The notes: generated from the sequence alone by a model not told the origin. Positions 15,420-25,045 are shown, numbered from the stretch's first letter. The stretch: 64,000 nucleotides of DNA from Neorhizobium huautlense (GCF_002968575.1 NZ_PVBM01000017.1:62001-126000), one strand, 5' to 3'. Numbers and translations: made by a program.

Positions 15420-17933
15420 TCAGGCGCGGAGCGCTGCATTGTCCGCGTCGAACGGACTTTCCGGCACCACGCTCGCGTTATACAACGTGCCCAAGATCTT
15501 GATCTTGAGCTTGGTTCCGGTCTCGGCATAACCGGGTTTTACCATGGCAAGAGCCAGCGACTTGCCGATTCGCCAGCCATAGGCACCATTGGTGGCACGG
15601 CCGATCAGCTCGCCCGCCTCGTTGTAGATCGCCTCGGAACCGCGCGCATCCACATCGTTGGCGCCCTCCACTGCCAGGGTGCAGAAATTCCACTTGAGCC
15701 CCTTTTCCTTGTAGGAGAGCAGCCCTTCCTTGCCGAGGAACTCCTTGTCGGTCTTGATGAAGCGGTCGAGGCCGGATTCGTAGGCATTGTATTCGATCGA
15801 CATTTCGCGCGGAATGAGCCGGTAGGACTTCTCGACCGACATGGCGAGCATGGCGCGAATGCCGAACGGCTTGATTCCGAACTCGGCGCCAGCCTCCATC
15901 AGCTTGTCGAAAATATAGTTCTGCATCTCGATAGGATGGTGCAATTCCCACCCGAGTTCGCCGACGAAGTTGACGCGCAGAGCGTGGGCGGAGGCGATGC
16001 CGATGGCGATCTCCTTGCCGGAAAGCCAAGGAAAATCCTTGTTCTCCAGGCTCGTCCTGGTGAGCTTCTTCAAGACAGAGCGGGATTTCGGACCGGCGAG
16101 TACCAGCACGCCGAGCTTCTGGGTAATCTGCTGCAGCCGGACGGAACCATCTGTTGGCGCAAGCTTACGTAAGTAGTCGTGGTCATGAGCCTCATAAGCG
16201 CCGGCGGAAACGAGATAGAAGCGGCCCGGCGCCCATTCGTAGACGGTGAACTCGGAACGAACCCCGCCACCCTTTGTCAACAGATGGCAAAGGGCGATCC
16301 GTCCCTGCTTCTTCGGTATTGCGTTGGCGAAAATCGATTCGAGCCATGCGCGTGCACCTGGGCCGGAAACCTCCATCTTCGCAAAGGCCGACATATCCAG
16401 TACGCCGACATTCTCGTGGACGTTCTTCACCTCGTTGCCGACATGCTCGAAATAGTTCGAACGGCGGAACGACCATTTTTCAACAATCCGGCCGTCTTCC
16501 AGGGCGGGCGCATGGTTGTGGCCGGTGATGACCTCGGCACCAACGCCAAGCTCATCCTTCGGCACTTCGTAGCCCTCAGGCGCAAACCAGTTGGCGCGTT
16601 CCCAGCCGTAGACGGAGCCGAAAACCGCACCGAGATTCTTCAGCCGGTCATAAACGGGCGTCGTCTTCAAAGGACGGGCGGCTGAGCGTTCCTCATCCGG
16701 ATAATGCATCGTGAAAACATTGGCATAGGCCTCTTCGTTCTTCTCGATAAGATAGCCTTCCGTAGCGTAAGGTCCGAAGCGACGAGGATCGACGCCCATC
16801 ATATCCACGGTCGGTTCGCCGTCGACGATCCACTCTGCCAGCTGCCAGCCGGCACCGCCTGCCGCGGTGATGCCGAAGGAGTGCCCCTCATTGAGCCAGA
16901 AGTTTTTCAGCCCGGGAGCCGGTCCGACGATCGGGGAGCCGTCCGGCGTGTAGGCGATCGCGCCGTTATAGACTTTCTTGATACCGACGTCTCCGAAGGC
17001 GGGCACCCGCGTGATCGCCGTTTCGATATAGGGCATCAGCCGGTCGAGATCCTCCTGGAAGAGTTCGTATTCGCTCTCGTCCGACGGGCCGTCGACGTAA
17101 CAGACGGGCGCGCCGACTTCGTAGGGGCCGAGCAGCAGGCCTCCATTCTCTTCCCGCATGTACCAGGAGGAGTCTGATTCGCGCAGGACCCCCATTTCAG
17201 GCAGGCCCTTCGCCTTGCGTTCCTGAATTGCCGGATGCGGCTCGGTGACGATATACTGGTGCTCGACCGGAATGACCGGAATGTTGATGCCGACCATCTC
17301 CCCGGTCTTGCGGGCAAAGTTGCCGGTGCATGAAATGAGATGCTCGGCGGTGATCTCGCCCTTGTCGGTCGTCACCTTCCACAAGCCGTCGGGTTGCTGC
17401 GAAATTGCAGTGACGGTGGTGTTCCGGTAGATGGTAGCCCCCCGATCTCGCGCGCCTTTGGCGAGCGCCTGGGTAAGATCGGCAGGCTGGATATAACCGT
17501 CGTCTGGATGCTGGATGGCTCCGAGAATTCCGTCGGTTTCGCAAAGCGGCCAGATTTCCTTCACCTGCTCCGGGGTCAGGATATTCACTTTGACCCCGAT
17601 GGTTTCCGCGATGCCGGCATAATACATATACTCTTCCCAGCGGTCCTTGGTGCGGGCAAGGCGAATGTTGCTGACATTCGAAAAACCGACATTCATGCCG
17701 GTTTCGTTCTGAAGCTCCTGATAGAAGCGCACCGAATATTTATGGAGCTGGCCAACCGAATAGGACAGGTTGAAGAGCGGCAGAAGACCGGCAGCATGCC
17801 ATGTCGACCCGGAGGTCAATTCCTTGCGCTCGATGAGGACGGAATCGCTCCAGCCCTTTTTGGCCAGATGGTAGAGCGTTGAAACGCCGACCACGCCGCC
17901 GCCGATCACCACCGCCCGTGCATGTGTCTTCAT
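15420..17933 (-). CDS. Dimethylglycine/sarcosine dehydrogenase-type FAD enzyme
   Basis: 837 aa. The N-terminal DAO-type FAD domain has GGGVVG at 11-16 and STWHAAG with His46 at the position that binds FAD covalently in dimethylglycine and sarcosine dehydrogenases. The FAO_M-like middle and a C-terminal GcvT-like tetrahydrofolate domain (about 440-830) follow. It would oxidatively demethylate dimethylglycine or sarcosine and pass the C1 unit to THF as 5,10-methylene-THF, the next step after glycine betaine loses its first methyl group. AGAGGGG precedes ATG 17933. Dimethylglycine and sarcosine cannot be told apart from sequence reading alone. Confidence 0.88.
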   Translation of the reverse strand: MKTHARAVVIGGGVVGVSTLYHLAKKGWSDSVLIERKELTSGSTWHAAGLLPLFNLSYSVGQLHKYSVRFYQELQNETGMNVGFSNVSNIRLARTKDRWEEYMYYAGIAETIGVKVNILTPEQVKEIWPLCETDGILGAIQHPDDGYIQPADLTQALAKGARDRGATIYRNTTVTAISQQPDGLWKVTTDKGEITAEHLISCTGNFARKTGEMVGINIPVIPVEHQYIVTEPHPAIQERKAKGLPEMGVLRESDSSWYMREENGGLLLGPYEVGAPVCYVDGPSDESEYELFQEDLDRLMPYIETAITRVPAFGDVGIKKVYNGAIAYTPDGSPIVGPAPGLKNFWLNEGHSFGITAAGGAGWQLAEWIVDGEPTVDMMGVDPRRFGPYATEGYLIEKNEEAYANVFTMHYPDEERSAARPLKTTPVYDRLKNLGAVFGSVYGWERANWFAPEGYEVPKDELGVGAEVITGHNHAPALEDGRIVEKWSFRRSNYFEHVGNEVKNVHENVGVLDMSAFAKMEVSGPGARAWLESIFANAIPKKQGRIALCHLLTKGGGVRSEFTVYEWAPGRFYLVSAGAYEAHDHDYLRKLAPTDGSVRLQQITQKLGVLVLAGPKSRSVLKKLTRTSLENKDFPWLSGKEIAIGIASAHALRVNFVGELGWELHHPIEMQNYIFDKLMEAGAEFGIKPFGIRAMLAMSVEKSYRLIPREMSIEYNAYESGLDRFIKTDKEFLGKEGLLSYKEKGLKWNFCTLAVEGANDVDARGSEAIYNEAGELIGRATNGAYGWRIGKSLALAMVKPGYAETGTKLKIKILGTLYNASVVPESPFDADNAALRA

Positions 17934-18018
17934 GGAATGAACCCCTCTTCGGCCTCGAGTGACCGTCTGTCAATCTGCTGGGACTATGCAATTCCGGCCG
18001 GTCGGCCAAACGCCTGAT

Positions 18019-18059
18019 TACGACATGCCTGCATCCAGCTCGCGACCCGATACGACATT
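18019..18059 (-). promoter_or_regulatory. Two AATGTCGTA-type sites before the dehydrogenase gene
   Basis: TACGACAT at 18019-18026 and TACGACATT at 18051-18059 (minus strand CATGTCGTA and AATGTCGTA) are direct repeats 32 bases, about three helical turns, apart. They lie 86-126 bases before the start codon, a position suited to an activator such as the neighbouring AraC-type regulator. Confidence 0.4.
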
Positions 18060-18083
18060 CCATCATCCGAAGACGGAAGGCGG

Positions 18084-20615
18084 TCAGGCGCCGCCCCGGC
18101 CATCGGCTTCGTCCGGCAGGATGGGCTTGCCGCGATGAAAGACGATCTCCTGCTGCGGGAATGGAATAGCGATCCCTTCGTCCCGGAACCGCTTCAGGAT
18201 TGCGATCCTGAGATTGTTCCGAATGCGAAGTCCCTCGCCCATATCGGCGAGGTGGAAGCGCAGCTCGAAGTTCAGCGACGACGGGCCGAAGCTCAGGAAT
18301 TCCACATGCGGTTCGGGATTGCGCAGAACCTCGGGAATCTGATCGACGAGCTCCAGCAGAATATCCATCACCTTCTGCGGTTCGGTGTCGTAGCTTACCG
18401 AGACCGGTACTTCCGAGCGGCCGATCTTGTTGCGGTGGGTCCAGTTGCCCACAGGCGAATTGATGAGATCGGAGTTCGGCACGATGATCGACTGCTTGCG
18501 GAAGGTCTCGATCTCGGTCGCGCGTACCGAGATGCGCTTGACGATCCCTTCCGTGGCGCCCGTTATCACGTGATCGCCAACCTTGAAGGGGCGTTCCACC
18601 AGCAGGATCAGGCCGGACACAAAGTTGGACACGATGTTCTGCAAACCGAAACCGATACCGACCGAGAGTGCGGAGGCGACCAGCGCAAAGCTCGACAGGT
18701 TGATGCCCGCTGCCGAAACGCCCACGATGACCGCAAGGCCGATGCCCAGATAACCGATGCCGGTCTTGACCGAATTGCGCACGCCGAGGTCGACTTGGCT
18801 TCGCGCCAACACATTCCCGTCTATCCACTTCTGCACCCAGCGGGTGACAACGTATCCAACGCCGAAGAGGAGGATGCCGCCCAGGATGCCGATGATCGAG
18901 ATGGAAATATTGCCGATGCGGATCTCCGTAAAGAAGCCGTAGATCCAGGCTTCGATATCGGCGATCTGGAAACCCCAGGTGAGCAGGATCAGCGGTATGC
19001 CGAACAACAGCGCGAAAGCGTAAATGCCGAGACCCGCCACAAGCCCGGCCTGGTCGAGCGCCACCTCGTTGAAATTGAACCGATCCGCGAGCCTTCTGCC
19101 CGCGGCCGTATCGGTAAACGCGCCCTGCTTGGAAATTGCCTTGCCCGACAACAGACCGACGTAGATCAGCACGATCACCGCGCCGGTGAGGACGATCTGG
19201 GTCGAAGCGAAGCGGGCAAGCCCCACATAGCCCGTCAATACCGCGAGAATGAGCAGGCCACCCATCACTCTCAGCAGCAGTGGGAAAAAGCGCGGCCATG
19301 CGTGGCCATGTCCGTCTGGGTCCTCGCCTTCGACGAGCCGTGGCTTGATGAAGGAGATGGCAATCAAAATGAGGCCGATGATGAGGGAAGCCAGCAGGCT
19401 TTTTACGATTGTCAGGACAAGCGGCGAACTCAACGCCTCGCTGATCGCGCCGAGCAGATAATCCAGTCCGTTGACGACCGCCATTACAAGGATCGCCCAT
19501 GTCAGAAGGCGCGCTCCCCGATTGGTAAGGCGCACCAGCCGCCATTCCGGTTCACCGGGAGCCATGACGCCGTAGGTAAGCTTCCATACGAAATAGACAA
19601 ACCACACGAAGCCAAAGAAAGTCGCGACGATCGGCGAGATATCGGCCCTTAAAACATTGAACCCGTCGAGGAAAACAAAGGAAGCTGCGAGAAAGGCCGC
19701 AAGCGACATCGTCTGGATGACTGTCGACCAGAAGGCAACCGAAAGACGACGGATGTAGGATGGCGTCTCGTGGTTCTCTCGGCGGATGAACCGGCCGAAA
19801 AGCCTGTAGCCCCCGCGCAGAAACAGAAGGCCCGCGGCAAGCGACAAAGCCATTGCGCCGAGGAGCTGCAGCTTCTTGAACTTCCAGATAAAACCGATCC
19901 AGCTTCCGAAAGTGGAGCCGAAGTTGCGGACCTCCGCCACAAAGGCGTTCCCGGCATCGGCGAAAAGCTCTGCGGAGAGTTCCGTATGGCGAAACAGGGT
20001 CTGAGTGAAAAGCGTGCGGCGAAGATTGGTGATCGTATTGGCAAGCTGAGTAGCGCTGTTCGACAGGTTGCCGGCATCGTCAACGATGATGTTCAACTGC
20101 GAACGTTCGTTGAGAAGGCGACTGCGTTCTTCGGCGACCGCAGGCACCTCAGGCGGCTGCCCGCTGGCCGGCGGCTCCCCAAGGCTGGCAAGGCGCCCCT
20201 GGATCTGTTCCACGCGCGTTTTCATCGCGTCGGAGGCGGCGCGCATTTCCTTGACGATCTCCTCGGCTTGAAGCCTGAGCTCCGCCAAACGGGCATCGTC
20301 ATGGGATTCATCCTGAATCCGTGTGCGGAAACCATTGAGCTGCTGACGAATGGCGTCCAGCTTGCTCTTCATGTCTTCGTTGATCGAATCGACCGTCACG
20401 TCGGTTTTGGCTGGCGGCTGCGATTGCTGCTGCGCCTGCGCCAACACATTTGCCGGCACACCGACAAGCGCGGCGCTCGTTGCGATCAGAAAAGCTGCGA
20501 AAAACACGCGGGCCACGCGCGAAGAAGTTGAACGGCCGGTCTTGAAGGGTCGTGCCAAGGGTCTGCTCTTTATCTCTCTCGATCGGATTCGCGGGCGAAA
20601 ATAGAGGCACTTCAA
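18084..20615 (-). CDS. MscS-family mechanosensitive channel with DUF3772 domain
   Basis: Up to 843 aa. A signal peptide (FFAAFLIATSAALVGVPANVLA) is followed by a periplasmic, partly coiled-coil DUF3772 region (to about residue 215), a series of membrane helices, and the MscS pore helix and beta domain near the C terminus (LSVGIGFGLQNIVSNF, LVERPFKVGD). It opens under osmotic down-shock to release solutes. No ATG lies ahead of the signal peptide; candidate starts are TTG at 20615 and TTG at 20558, neither with a strong ribosome site, so the first ~20 residues are uncertain. Confidence 0.87.
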   Translation of the reverse strand: MKCLYFRPRIRSREIKSRPLARPFKTGRSTSSRVARVFFAAFLIATSAALVGVPANVLAQAQQQSQPPAKTDVTVDSINEDMKSKLDAIRQQLNGFRTRIQDESHDDARLAELRLQAEEIVKEMRAASDAMKTRVEQIQGRLASLGEPPASGQPPEVPAVAEERSRLLNERSQLNIIVDDAGNLSNSATQLANTITNLRRTLFTQTLFRHTELSAELFADAGNAFVAEVRNFGSTFGSWIGFIWKFKKLQLLGAMALSLAAGLLFLRGGYRLFGRFIRRENHETPSYIRRLSVAFWSTVIQTMSLAAFLAASFVFLDGFNVLRADISPIVATFFGFVWFVYFVWKLTYGVMAPGEPEWRLVRLTNRGARLLTWAILVMAVVNGLDYLLGAISEALSSPLVLTIVKSLLASLIIGLILIAISFIKPRLVEGEDPDGHGHAWPRFFPLLLRVMGGLLILAVLTGYVGLARFASTQIVLTGAVIVLIYVGLLSGKAISKQGAFTDTAAGRRLADRFNFNEVALDQAGLVAGLGIYAFALLFGIPLILLTWGFQIADIEAWIYGFFTEIRIGNISISIIGILGGILLFGVGYVVTRWVQKWIDGNVLARSQVDLGVRNSVKTGIGYLGIGLAVIVGVSAAGINLSSFALVASALSVGIGFGLQNIVSNFVSGLILLVERPFKVGDHVITGATEGIVKRISVRATEIETFRKQSIIVPNSDLINSPVGNWTHRNKIGRSEVPVSVSYDTEPQKVMDILLELVDQIPEVLRNPEPHVEFLSFGPSSLNFELRFHLADMGEGLRIRNNLRIAILKRFRDEGIAIPFPQQEIVFHRGKPILPDEADGRGGA

Positions 20616-20725
20616 GGCGAAGAAAAGGAAGCTTGCGCGGCTCCCTCAAGAATTGGAACAAACGCAGGGAACCCGGGAACATTTTTCGCGTTACCTTCCG
20701 CCACAACCAACAGGAGGGTAGGCTT

Positions 20726-20980
20726 ATGGAAGGTGATGCAGGGATCGGCTGGATTGCGGCAATTATTATCGGCGGGATTGCCGGATGGCTCGCCGAGCAG
20801 TTCATGAAGAGCAATATGGGCGTCCTCATGAACATTCTTCTCGGCATTGTTGGCGCCATCATCGCCAACGCCATTCTCAGCGTCTTCGGCGTCGTGCTCG
20901 GCGGCTGGATCGGCTATCTCATCGCAGGCTTTATCGGGGCCTGCATCCTGATCGCTGTCGGTCGCATGATACGCCGGTAG
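20726..20980 (+). CDS. GlsB/YeaQ/YmgE family membrane protein
   Basis: 84 aa from ATG 20726, which follows CAGGAGGG. Three hydrophobic segments (IGWIAAIIIGGIAGWLAEQF, MGVLMNILLGIVGAIIANAI, LGGWIGYLIAGFIGACILIA) match the transglycosylase-associated/GlsB stress family (PF04226), often induced by envelope or osmotic stress. It is divergent from the MscS-family gene, so the two may share an osmotic stress theme, but no shared operator is evident. Confidence 0.9.
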   Translation: MEGDAGIGWIAAIIIGGIAGWLAEQFMKSNMGVLMNILLGIVGAIIANAILSVFGVVLGGWIGYLIAGFIGACILIAVGRMIRR

Positions 20981-20989
20981 CGCCTGATA

Positions 20990-21547
20990 TCAGAAGCCGG
21001 CGCCGGGTCTCGACAGATATTCGAGCTCGGCGGCGGTGGATTCCCGCCCCAAAAACGCGTTTCGGTGCGGAAAACGCCCGAATTGCCTGATCACCGCCCG
21101 GTGACGTTCCGCGTAGTCGAGATATTCGGCATCTCCCAGCAGCGCAAAAAGCTCCACCGATCGATCCTGCTCGACGAGATTTTCCGAATGTTCGAACGGC
21201 AGGTAGAAAAAGCCGCGCTGCTCCGGCGGTACAGCGAGATCGGCGCCAGCTTCAATTGCAAGCTTCGCTTCCCTCAGCGCTAGCCAATCGGTGGCGAATG
21301 CCAGCGGCGTGCCACGATAAAGATTGCGTGGGAACTGGTCGAGCACGATGACGGCTGCCAGACGATCTTGAGGAGAGCCACGCCACACATCGAGCTCACC
21401 GCGGGCAAGCGACAGATGCGTCGGCGCAAAATGCCTCCGCATCGCCTCGTCCAACGCCTCGTTTTTCTCGAACCAGTCCTTGCGATTGAGCTCCTTGAAC
21501 CAAAAGGAAAACACCTCGTCAGGGGTCTTGATATCGGTCTTGGCCAT
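20990..21547 (-). CDS. DUF924 family protein
   Basis: 185 aa. The whole protein matches DUF924 (PF06041), an all-helical TPR-like fold: it opens with VFSFWF, continues with LDQFPRNLYRGTPLAFATD and ends with FGRFPHRNAFLGRES. No enzymatic activity is established for the family. It converges on the GlsB-type gene with nine bases between them and is followed upstream by the UPF0303 gene on the same strand, nine bases away, so those two are probably co-transcribed. Confidence 0.9.
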   Translation of the reverse strand: MAKTDIKTPDEVFSFWFKELNRKDWFEKNEALDEAMRRHFAPTHLSLARGELDVWRGSPQDRLAAVIVLDQFPRNLYRGTPLAFATDWLALREAKLAIEAGADLAVPPEQRGFFYLPFEHSENLVEQDRSVELFALLGDAEYLDYAERHRAVIRQFGRFPHRNAFLGRESTAAELEYLSRPGAGF

Positions 21548-21556
21548 GGGCGTTCC

Positions 21557-22048
21557 TCAATCGAGCCGGCAAGTGGAGATATCTGTGCCGAGCAGGCGCG
21601 AGAGGGCCTCCACGACCAGATTGTGATCTTCCCGCTGCGGCAGACCCGACACCGTTACGGCGCCGATACAGCCGACGCCGGTGACCTCAATCGGAAAGCT
21701 GCCCCCATGAGCCGCGTAATCGGCGGACGACAGACCGAAACGGGATTCGAGCGTCGCATCCTGCTGCGCGAGTTTTCGACCGATCAGGTAGCTCGACTGA
21801 AAAAACCGCAGGACAATGTTGCGCTTGCGCCGCACCCAGCTTTCGTTGTCTGGCGACGAGCCGGTAAGAGCCGCGTAAAAGGCCGGCATGGAATGCAGCC
21901 GCACGTCGATCGCTACGCCAAGACCTCTTTCGGTTGCCATATGACGAAGCAAGGATCCCAGATCCCACGCGGTACCGAGGTCGAACCGATCGAAGACGAG
22001 GGACCTCTCCTGCTCGGTGATCCTGGCAATATCCTCCTCGATGGCCAT
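21557..22048 (-). CDS. UPF0303 / heme-degrading-domain family protein
   Basis: 163 aa. It matches the UPF0303 (GlcG/HbpS-like) fold: SLLRHMATERGLGVAIDV, FGLSSADYAAHGGSFPIEV and VGCIGAVTVSGLPQREDH. Some relatives bind heme or cobalamin, but most are uncharacterised and no function can be fixed here. It is the first gene of a probable pair with the DUF924 gene and lies about 70 bases after the FMN reductase gene on the same strand. Confidence 0.85.
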   Translation of the reverse strand: MAIEEDIARITEQERSLVFDRFDLGTAWDLGSLLRHMATERGLGVAIDVRLHSMPAFYAALTGSSPDNESWVRRKRNIVLRFFQSSYLIGRKLAQQDATLESRFGLSSADYAAHGGSFPIEVTGVGCIGAVTVSGLPQREDHNLVVEALSRLLGTDISTCRLD

Positions 22049-22116
22049 GCCTGTTCTCCCTATGCTCGTTTGGACGGCGCGGGCATAGATGACGACAAAG
22101 CGGACGAAAGTAAAGT

Positions 22117-22668
22117 TCAGCCGGTAGCAGCGAACTCTTGAGCCGGCAAGAAAGCGGCGAGCTCGTCGACGGCGAAACCAATTCTCTGGCGCAGCGGGTC
22201 CGAGACTATCCGATAGTCGGAAAAATCCTTGTCGGAAGCATAGACGGCTGTCGGCAAGGTATGGGCCATGAAGAAACCGAAGAGCGGCCGCAGCTGATGC
22301 TCGACCATCAACGCATGCCGGTCACCGCCGCCTGTCGCGGTAATCAGGACGGGCTTGGCCCGAAGCTGCTCTGGATCGATCAGGTCTATGAAGTGTTTGA
22401 AGAGACCCGAATAACTTCCTTTGTAGGTCGGCGAACCTATGATCAGTAGATCCGCTCCGACCACGTCGTCCAAGACAGCGGCGGCGGTCGCGTCGAGGTC
22501 GCGTTGGTGTTGCGCTTGGCCAAGGGACGGCCCGACATCTGCCATATCATAAATTAAAGGCTGGAAGCCGTATCGGTGAGCGGCGATCCTGGCGATATGC
22601 TCGACCAGCACGAAAGTCTTGGAGGGCCGGTTATAGCTACCGGCAAGACCGACAACCTTCAGAGCCAT
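22117..22668 (-). CDS. NADPH-dependent FMN reductase (SsuE/MsuE-like)
   Basis: 183 aa from ATG 22668, preceded by GAAGGG; a TTG at 22683 is less likely. The flavodoxin-like fold shows the phosphate-binding start VVGLAGSYNRPSKT and the flavin loop GSPTYKGSYSGLFKHFID. It supplies reduced FMN to two-component monooxygenases, classically for sulfonate desulfurisation. No partner monooxygenase is in view, so the physiological partner is unknown. Confidence 0.87.
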   Translation of the reverse strand: MALKVVGLAGSYNRPSKTFVLVEHIARIAAHRYGFQPLIYDMADVGPSLGQAQHQRDLDATAAAVLDDVVGADLLIIGSPTYKGSYSGLFKHFIDLIDPEQLRAKPVLITATGGGDRHALMVEHQLRPLFGFFMAHTLPTAVYASDKDFSDYRIVSDPLRQRIGFAVDELAAFLPAQEFAATG

Positions 22669-22780
22669 GGAAAATCCCTTCAAAATGATTTGCTACAGAC
22701 TACCGCCATTTTTCGAAGGTGGAAGGAAAGGAAACGCCTCAGACGGGCCGTAAGAAGAAATTCATGCCATCAAAACCGGA

Positions 22781-24166
22781 TCAGGCGATGCGAGCCGACG
22801 GCGGCGCGGTTTGTGCGATCTGGACGGCGATCGCCTCGGCAAGCAGGCTTGCCTGAACCCGAATATCCGGTACGGCCGTTATCTCCCAGAATTGGCCAGC
22901 CGTAAGCGCACCGGCGGCAAACAGACCGGGTTGGGCTTTGCCGTCGGCGTCCAGAACCCTGGAGCGGGGATCGACAGAAATACCCAGGCCGAGGTCGTCC
23001 ATGACGAGAATTTCCCTTTCCCGCATTTCACGCAGCAATGGCGAGTGCCCGATGCCGGCCCGTTCCATGCCCGTGCAATTGACGATCCAGTCGGCGCGAA
23101 TGGAGGCGAACCGCTGGGTGCCGCGCCGACGGTAACCAATGCTCGCGCCGGCGCTTTCATCCTCGATAGACCGAATGAAGCCGGCATGCACGATGACCGT
23201 CTCGTTCTTGATCAGCGCGTCGAAGCGGGCGAACACTTCCGGAGCAATTCGGTGACGGTGAATATTCCACCAGGTAAACGCATGACGGAGAAAACGCGAT
23301 CGCTGCTCCCGGTTCAAAGACTGCCACAACGCTTGGGTCCGGGGCCTCAGCCCGTCGACAACCCCGCGCCAATCGGCGCCGCTCTTTATCTGCCGACGCA
23401 AGGCATGCAACAGCTGGCTGATCTCGCGGCTGTCCGGCAGCGCCGGAGTGACCGGCATGGCACGCCGCAGGGGATGCGGCTGCGGCACCAGCCCGCGGCG
23501 CGACAGCACATGAATCTTGCCGCGATGCCCGTGGGCCCGTAGTGACAGAACCTGATCGATCATCGTCAGCCCGGACCCGAGAATACAGATCTCGTCCGCT
23601 TTTCCCACACGCGAAAGCCAGCTGAGCCGCCACGGGTTTTCGATGATGCGAGGCCGGACGCTTTCTGCGATGCGATCTCTCGACACCGGCAGATCGGCAT
23701 TGCCTACACCCAAGGCCAAGACGACGTTTCGGGCCGTCAATTCGCCCTCGTTGTCGAGGCAGAAGCCGAGATGGTCGCTCTCGCACCGTACGCAGGCAGT
23801 TGCCTTGGCCTTGACGAAGTCCACATGAGCCCGACCGTGCCGTGGCCGCAAGAGTGCCGCCAACGTATCCCGCAGATAGAGGCCGTAGTCGCCCCGTGTC
23901 GCGAAATCCTCAGCGAAAACTGCCCTACCCCTTCGCCGCAGCCACTCGACGAAATCGTCCGGCTTGTCCGGATACACGCTCATTCGTGCTGCAGGCACAT
24001 TTAGTCGATGCAGATAGAACTCGGTGCGATAGGCGGTTCCGCGTCCGAATCCCGGATCGTCTCCTACGACGGCGATAGAGGCGGATGGCGGCAGAACCCG
24101 CAGCAGATTGATGGTGAGAGCGATTGCAGAGAAACCGGAACCGACGACGGCGACATCATAGGTCAT
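22781..24166 (-). CDS. FAD/NAD(P)-binding protein (COG4529-like)
   Basis: 461 aa from ATG 24166 with GAGGAG ahead. The N-terminal dinucleotide fold is of the PF13454 kind (VAVVGSGFSAIALTINLLR), followed by FGRGTAYRT, a second nucleotide motif ILGSGLTMIDQVLSL and a C-terminal FAAGALTAGQFWEIT. Relatives include HpyO-type and siderophore-type flavoproteins, and many are orphan hydroxylase-like proteins. No substrate is evident. A perfect 8-base inverted repeat lies 88 bases upstream and may be its operator. Confidence 0.82.
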   Translation of the reverse strand: MTYDVAVVGSGFSAIALTINLLRVLPPSASIAVVGDDPGFGRGTAYRTEFYLHRLNVPAARMSVYPDKPDDFVEWLRRRGRAVFAEDFATRGDYGLYLRDTLAALLRPRHGRAHVDFVKAKATACVRCESDHLGFCLDNEGELTARNVVLALGVGNADLPVSRDRIAESVRPRIIENPWRLSWLSRVGKADEICILGSGLTMIDQVLSLRAHGHRGKIHVLSRRGLVPQPHPLRRAMPVTPALPDSREISQLLHALRRQIKSGADWRGVVDGLRPRTQALWQSLNREQRSRFLRHAFTWWNIHRHRIAPEVFARFDALIKNETVIVHAGFIRSIEDESAGASIGYRRRGTQRFASIRADWIVNCTGMERAGIGHSPLLREMREREILVMDDLGLGISVDPRSRVLDADGKAQPGLFAAGALTAGQFWEITAVPDIRVQASLLAEAIAVQIAQTAPPSARIA

Positions 24167-24253
24167 CAGGCACACTCCTCGTCCGTTGCAAATTGGGCGA
24201 AAGGGCAGTCGCAAAGCCGCCGCCCCCAGTTACCCAGGCTACGGCAAACCTTT

Positions 24254-24278
24254 AATCTCTACCAACTTAATAGAGATT
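24254..24278. repeat. Perfect inverted repeat upstream of the FAD protein gene
   Basis: AATCTCTA (24254-24261) and TAGAGATT (24271-24278) are exact reverse complements with a nine-base spacer. AT-rich content and position between two minus-strand genes fit a regulator binding site or a short terminator for the gene at 24309-24605. Confidence 0.4.
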
Positions 24279-24308
24279 GACGAAGAGTAAAGAGTTTTCC
24301 CGTTTCCG

Positions 24309-24605
24309 TCAGCGGCACGACTGCTCGGGACGCGGAAGGGCCAGTGTGTCTGCACTCGGATTGGTATTGTCTGGCGTACCCGGTGGCTGGCAGTGATCTT
24401 CATGATCGACGGTGCCAGTCGTGCTATTGGTCGTCATGGAATCGGTGACGCCCGGCGGGGGCGTTACAGCCAAGGTTTCCATCTTGCCGGCCGGCGCCGC
24501 TGCCGTGCCTGGTTTCGTGGTGGTGTCGGTCGCCGGCGCCTGCGCAAATACAGGTTCCGCGAATGCAAGGGTTAACGCTATTAACGTTGCCAGCCTCGTC
24601 TGCAT
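24309..24605 (-). CDS. Small exported Thr/Pro-rich protein
   Basis: 98 aa from ATG 24605 with CGAGGAG ahead. A signal peptide ends at about residue 22 (EPVFA then QAPATDTTT). The mature part is low-complexity, rich in Thr, Pro and Ala, with a Cys in HEDHCQPPG and a second Cys just before the end (PEQSCR), which could pair in the periplasm. I recognise no family. It stands alone between the FAD protein and the receiver gene, all on the minus strand. Confidence 0.65.
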   Translation of the reverse strand: MQTRLATLIALTLAFAEPVFAQAPATDTTTKPGTAAAPAGKMETLAVTPPPGVTDSMTTNSTTGTVDHEDHCQPPGTPDNTNPSADTLALPRPEQSCR

Positions 24606-24682
24606 GTCGAGCTCTCCTCGGATAGACCAGCAACACAACCGCAAGCGGACCTTCTTGGTTCCGCCAAGCGCCCTGTTGGGCT

Positions 24683-25045
24683 TTAGCGCATCAGTTCATG
24701 GATCGAAGACAACAGCCGGTCGTGCTGGTAGGGCTTTGGCAGGAATACCGTGTTGGCAGGCAACAGCATTGGATCAAGATTGACGACGCCAGAGGTGATG
24801 ATGATGCCCACATTGGGCCGAACGGCGCGGATACGCCGGGCAAGCTGCAACCCATCCATCGAGCCGGCCATGTTGACGTCGGTGAACACGATATCGATAT
24901 CGGAGCGGTTGCGGAAAAGCACCATTGCCTCATCGGCATTCCCGGCCTCAAGGACCACATGGCCGACTTCTTCCAGTCTATCGAGCGTTGTGAATCGGAT
25001 CAGCGGCTCATCATCGACGATCAGCACAACGGCTTTCTGCGCCAT
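24683..25045 (-). CDS. CheY-like single receiver protein
   Basis: 120 aa consisting of one receiver domain: acidic pair in LIVDDEP, phosphoacceptor in VFTDVNMAG, the threonine/serine switch in IITSG and the lysine in FLPKPYQ. No output domain. AGGAG precedes ATG 25045. Such orphan receivers are common in rhizobia beside hybrid kinases; no kinase is in the window, so its partner is unknown. Confidence 0.9.
   Translation of the reverse strand: MAQKAVVLIVDDEPLIRFTTLDRLEEVGHVVLEAGNADEAMVLFRNRSDIDIVFTDVNMAGSMDGLQLARRIRAVRPNVGIIITSGVVNLDPMLLPANTVFLPKPYQHDRLLSSIHELMR

Noticed and set aside
17740..19545. 601-codon minus-strand frame overlapping the dehydrogenase and MscS genes
   Set aside because: Off-frame reading of two well-recognised genes on the same strand, with Arg/His-rich nonsense composition.
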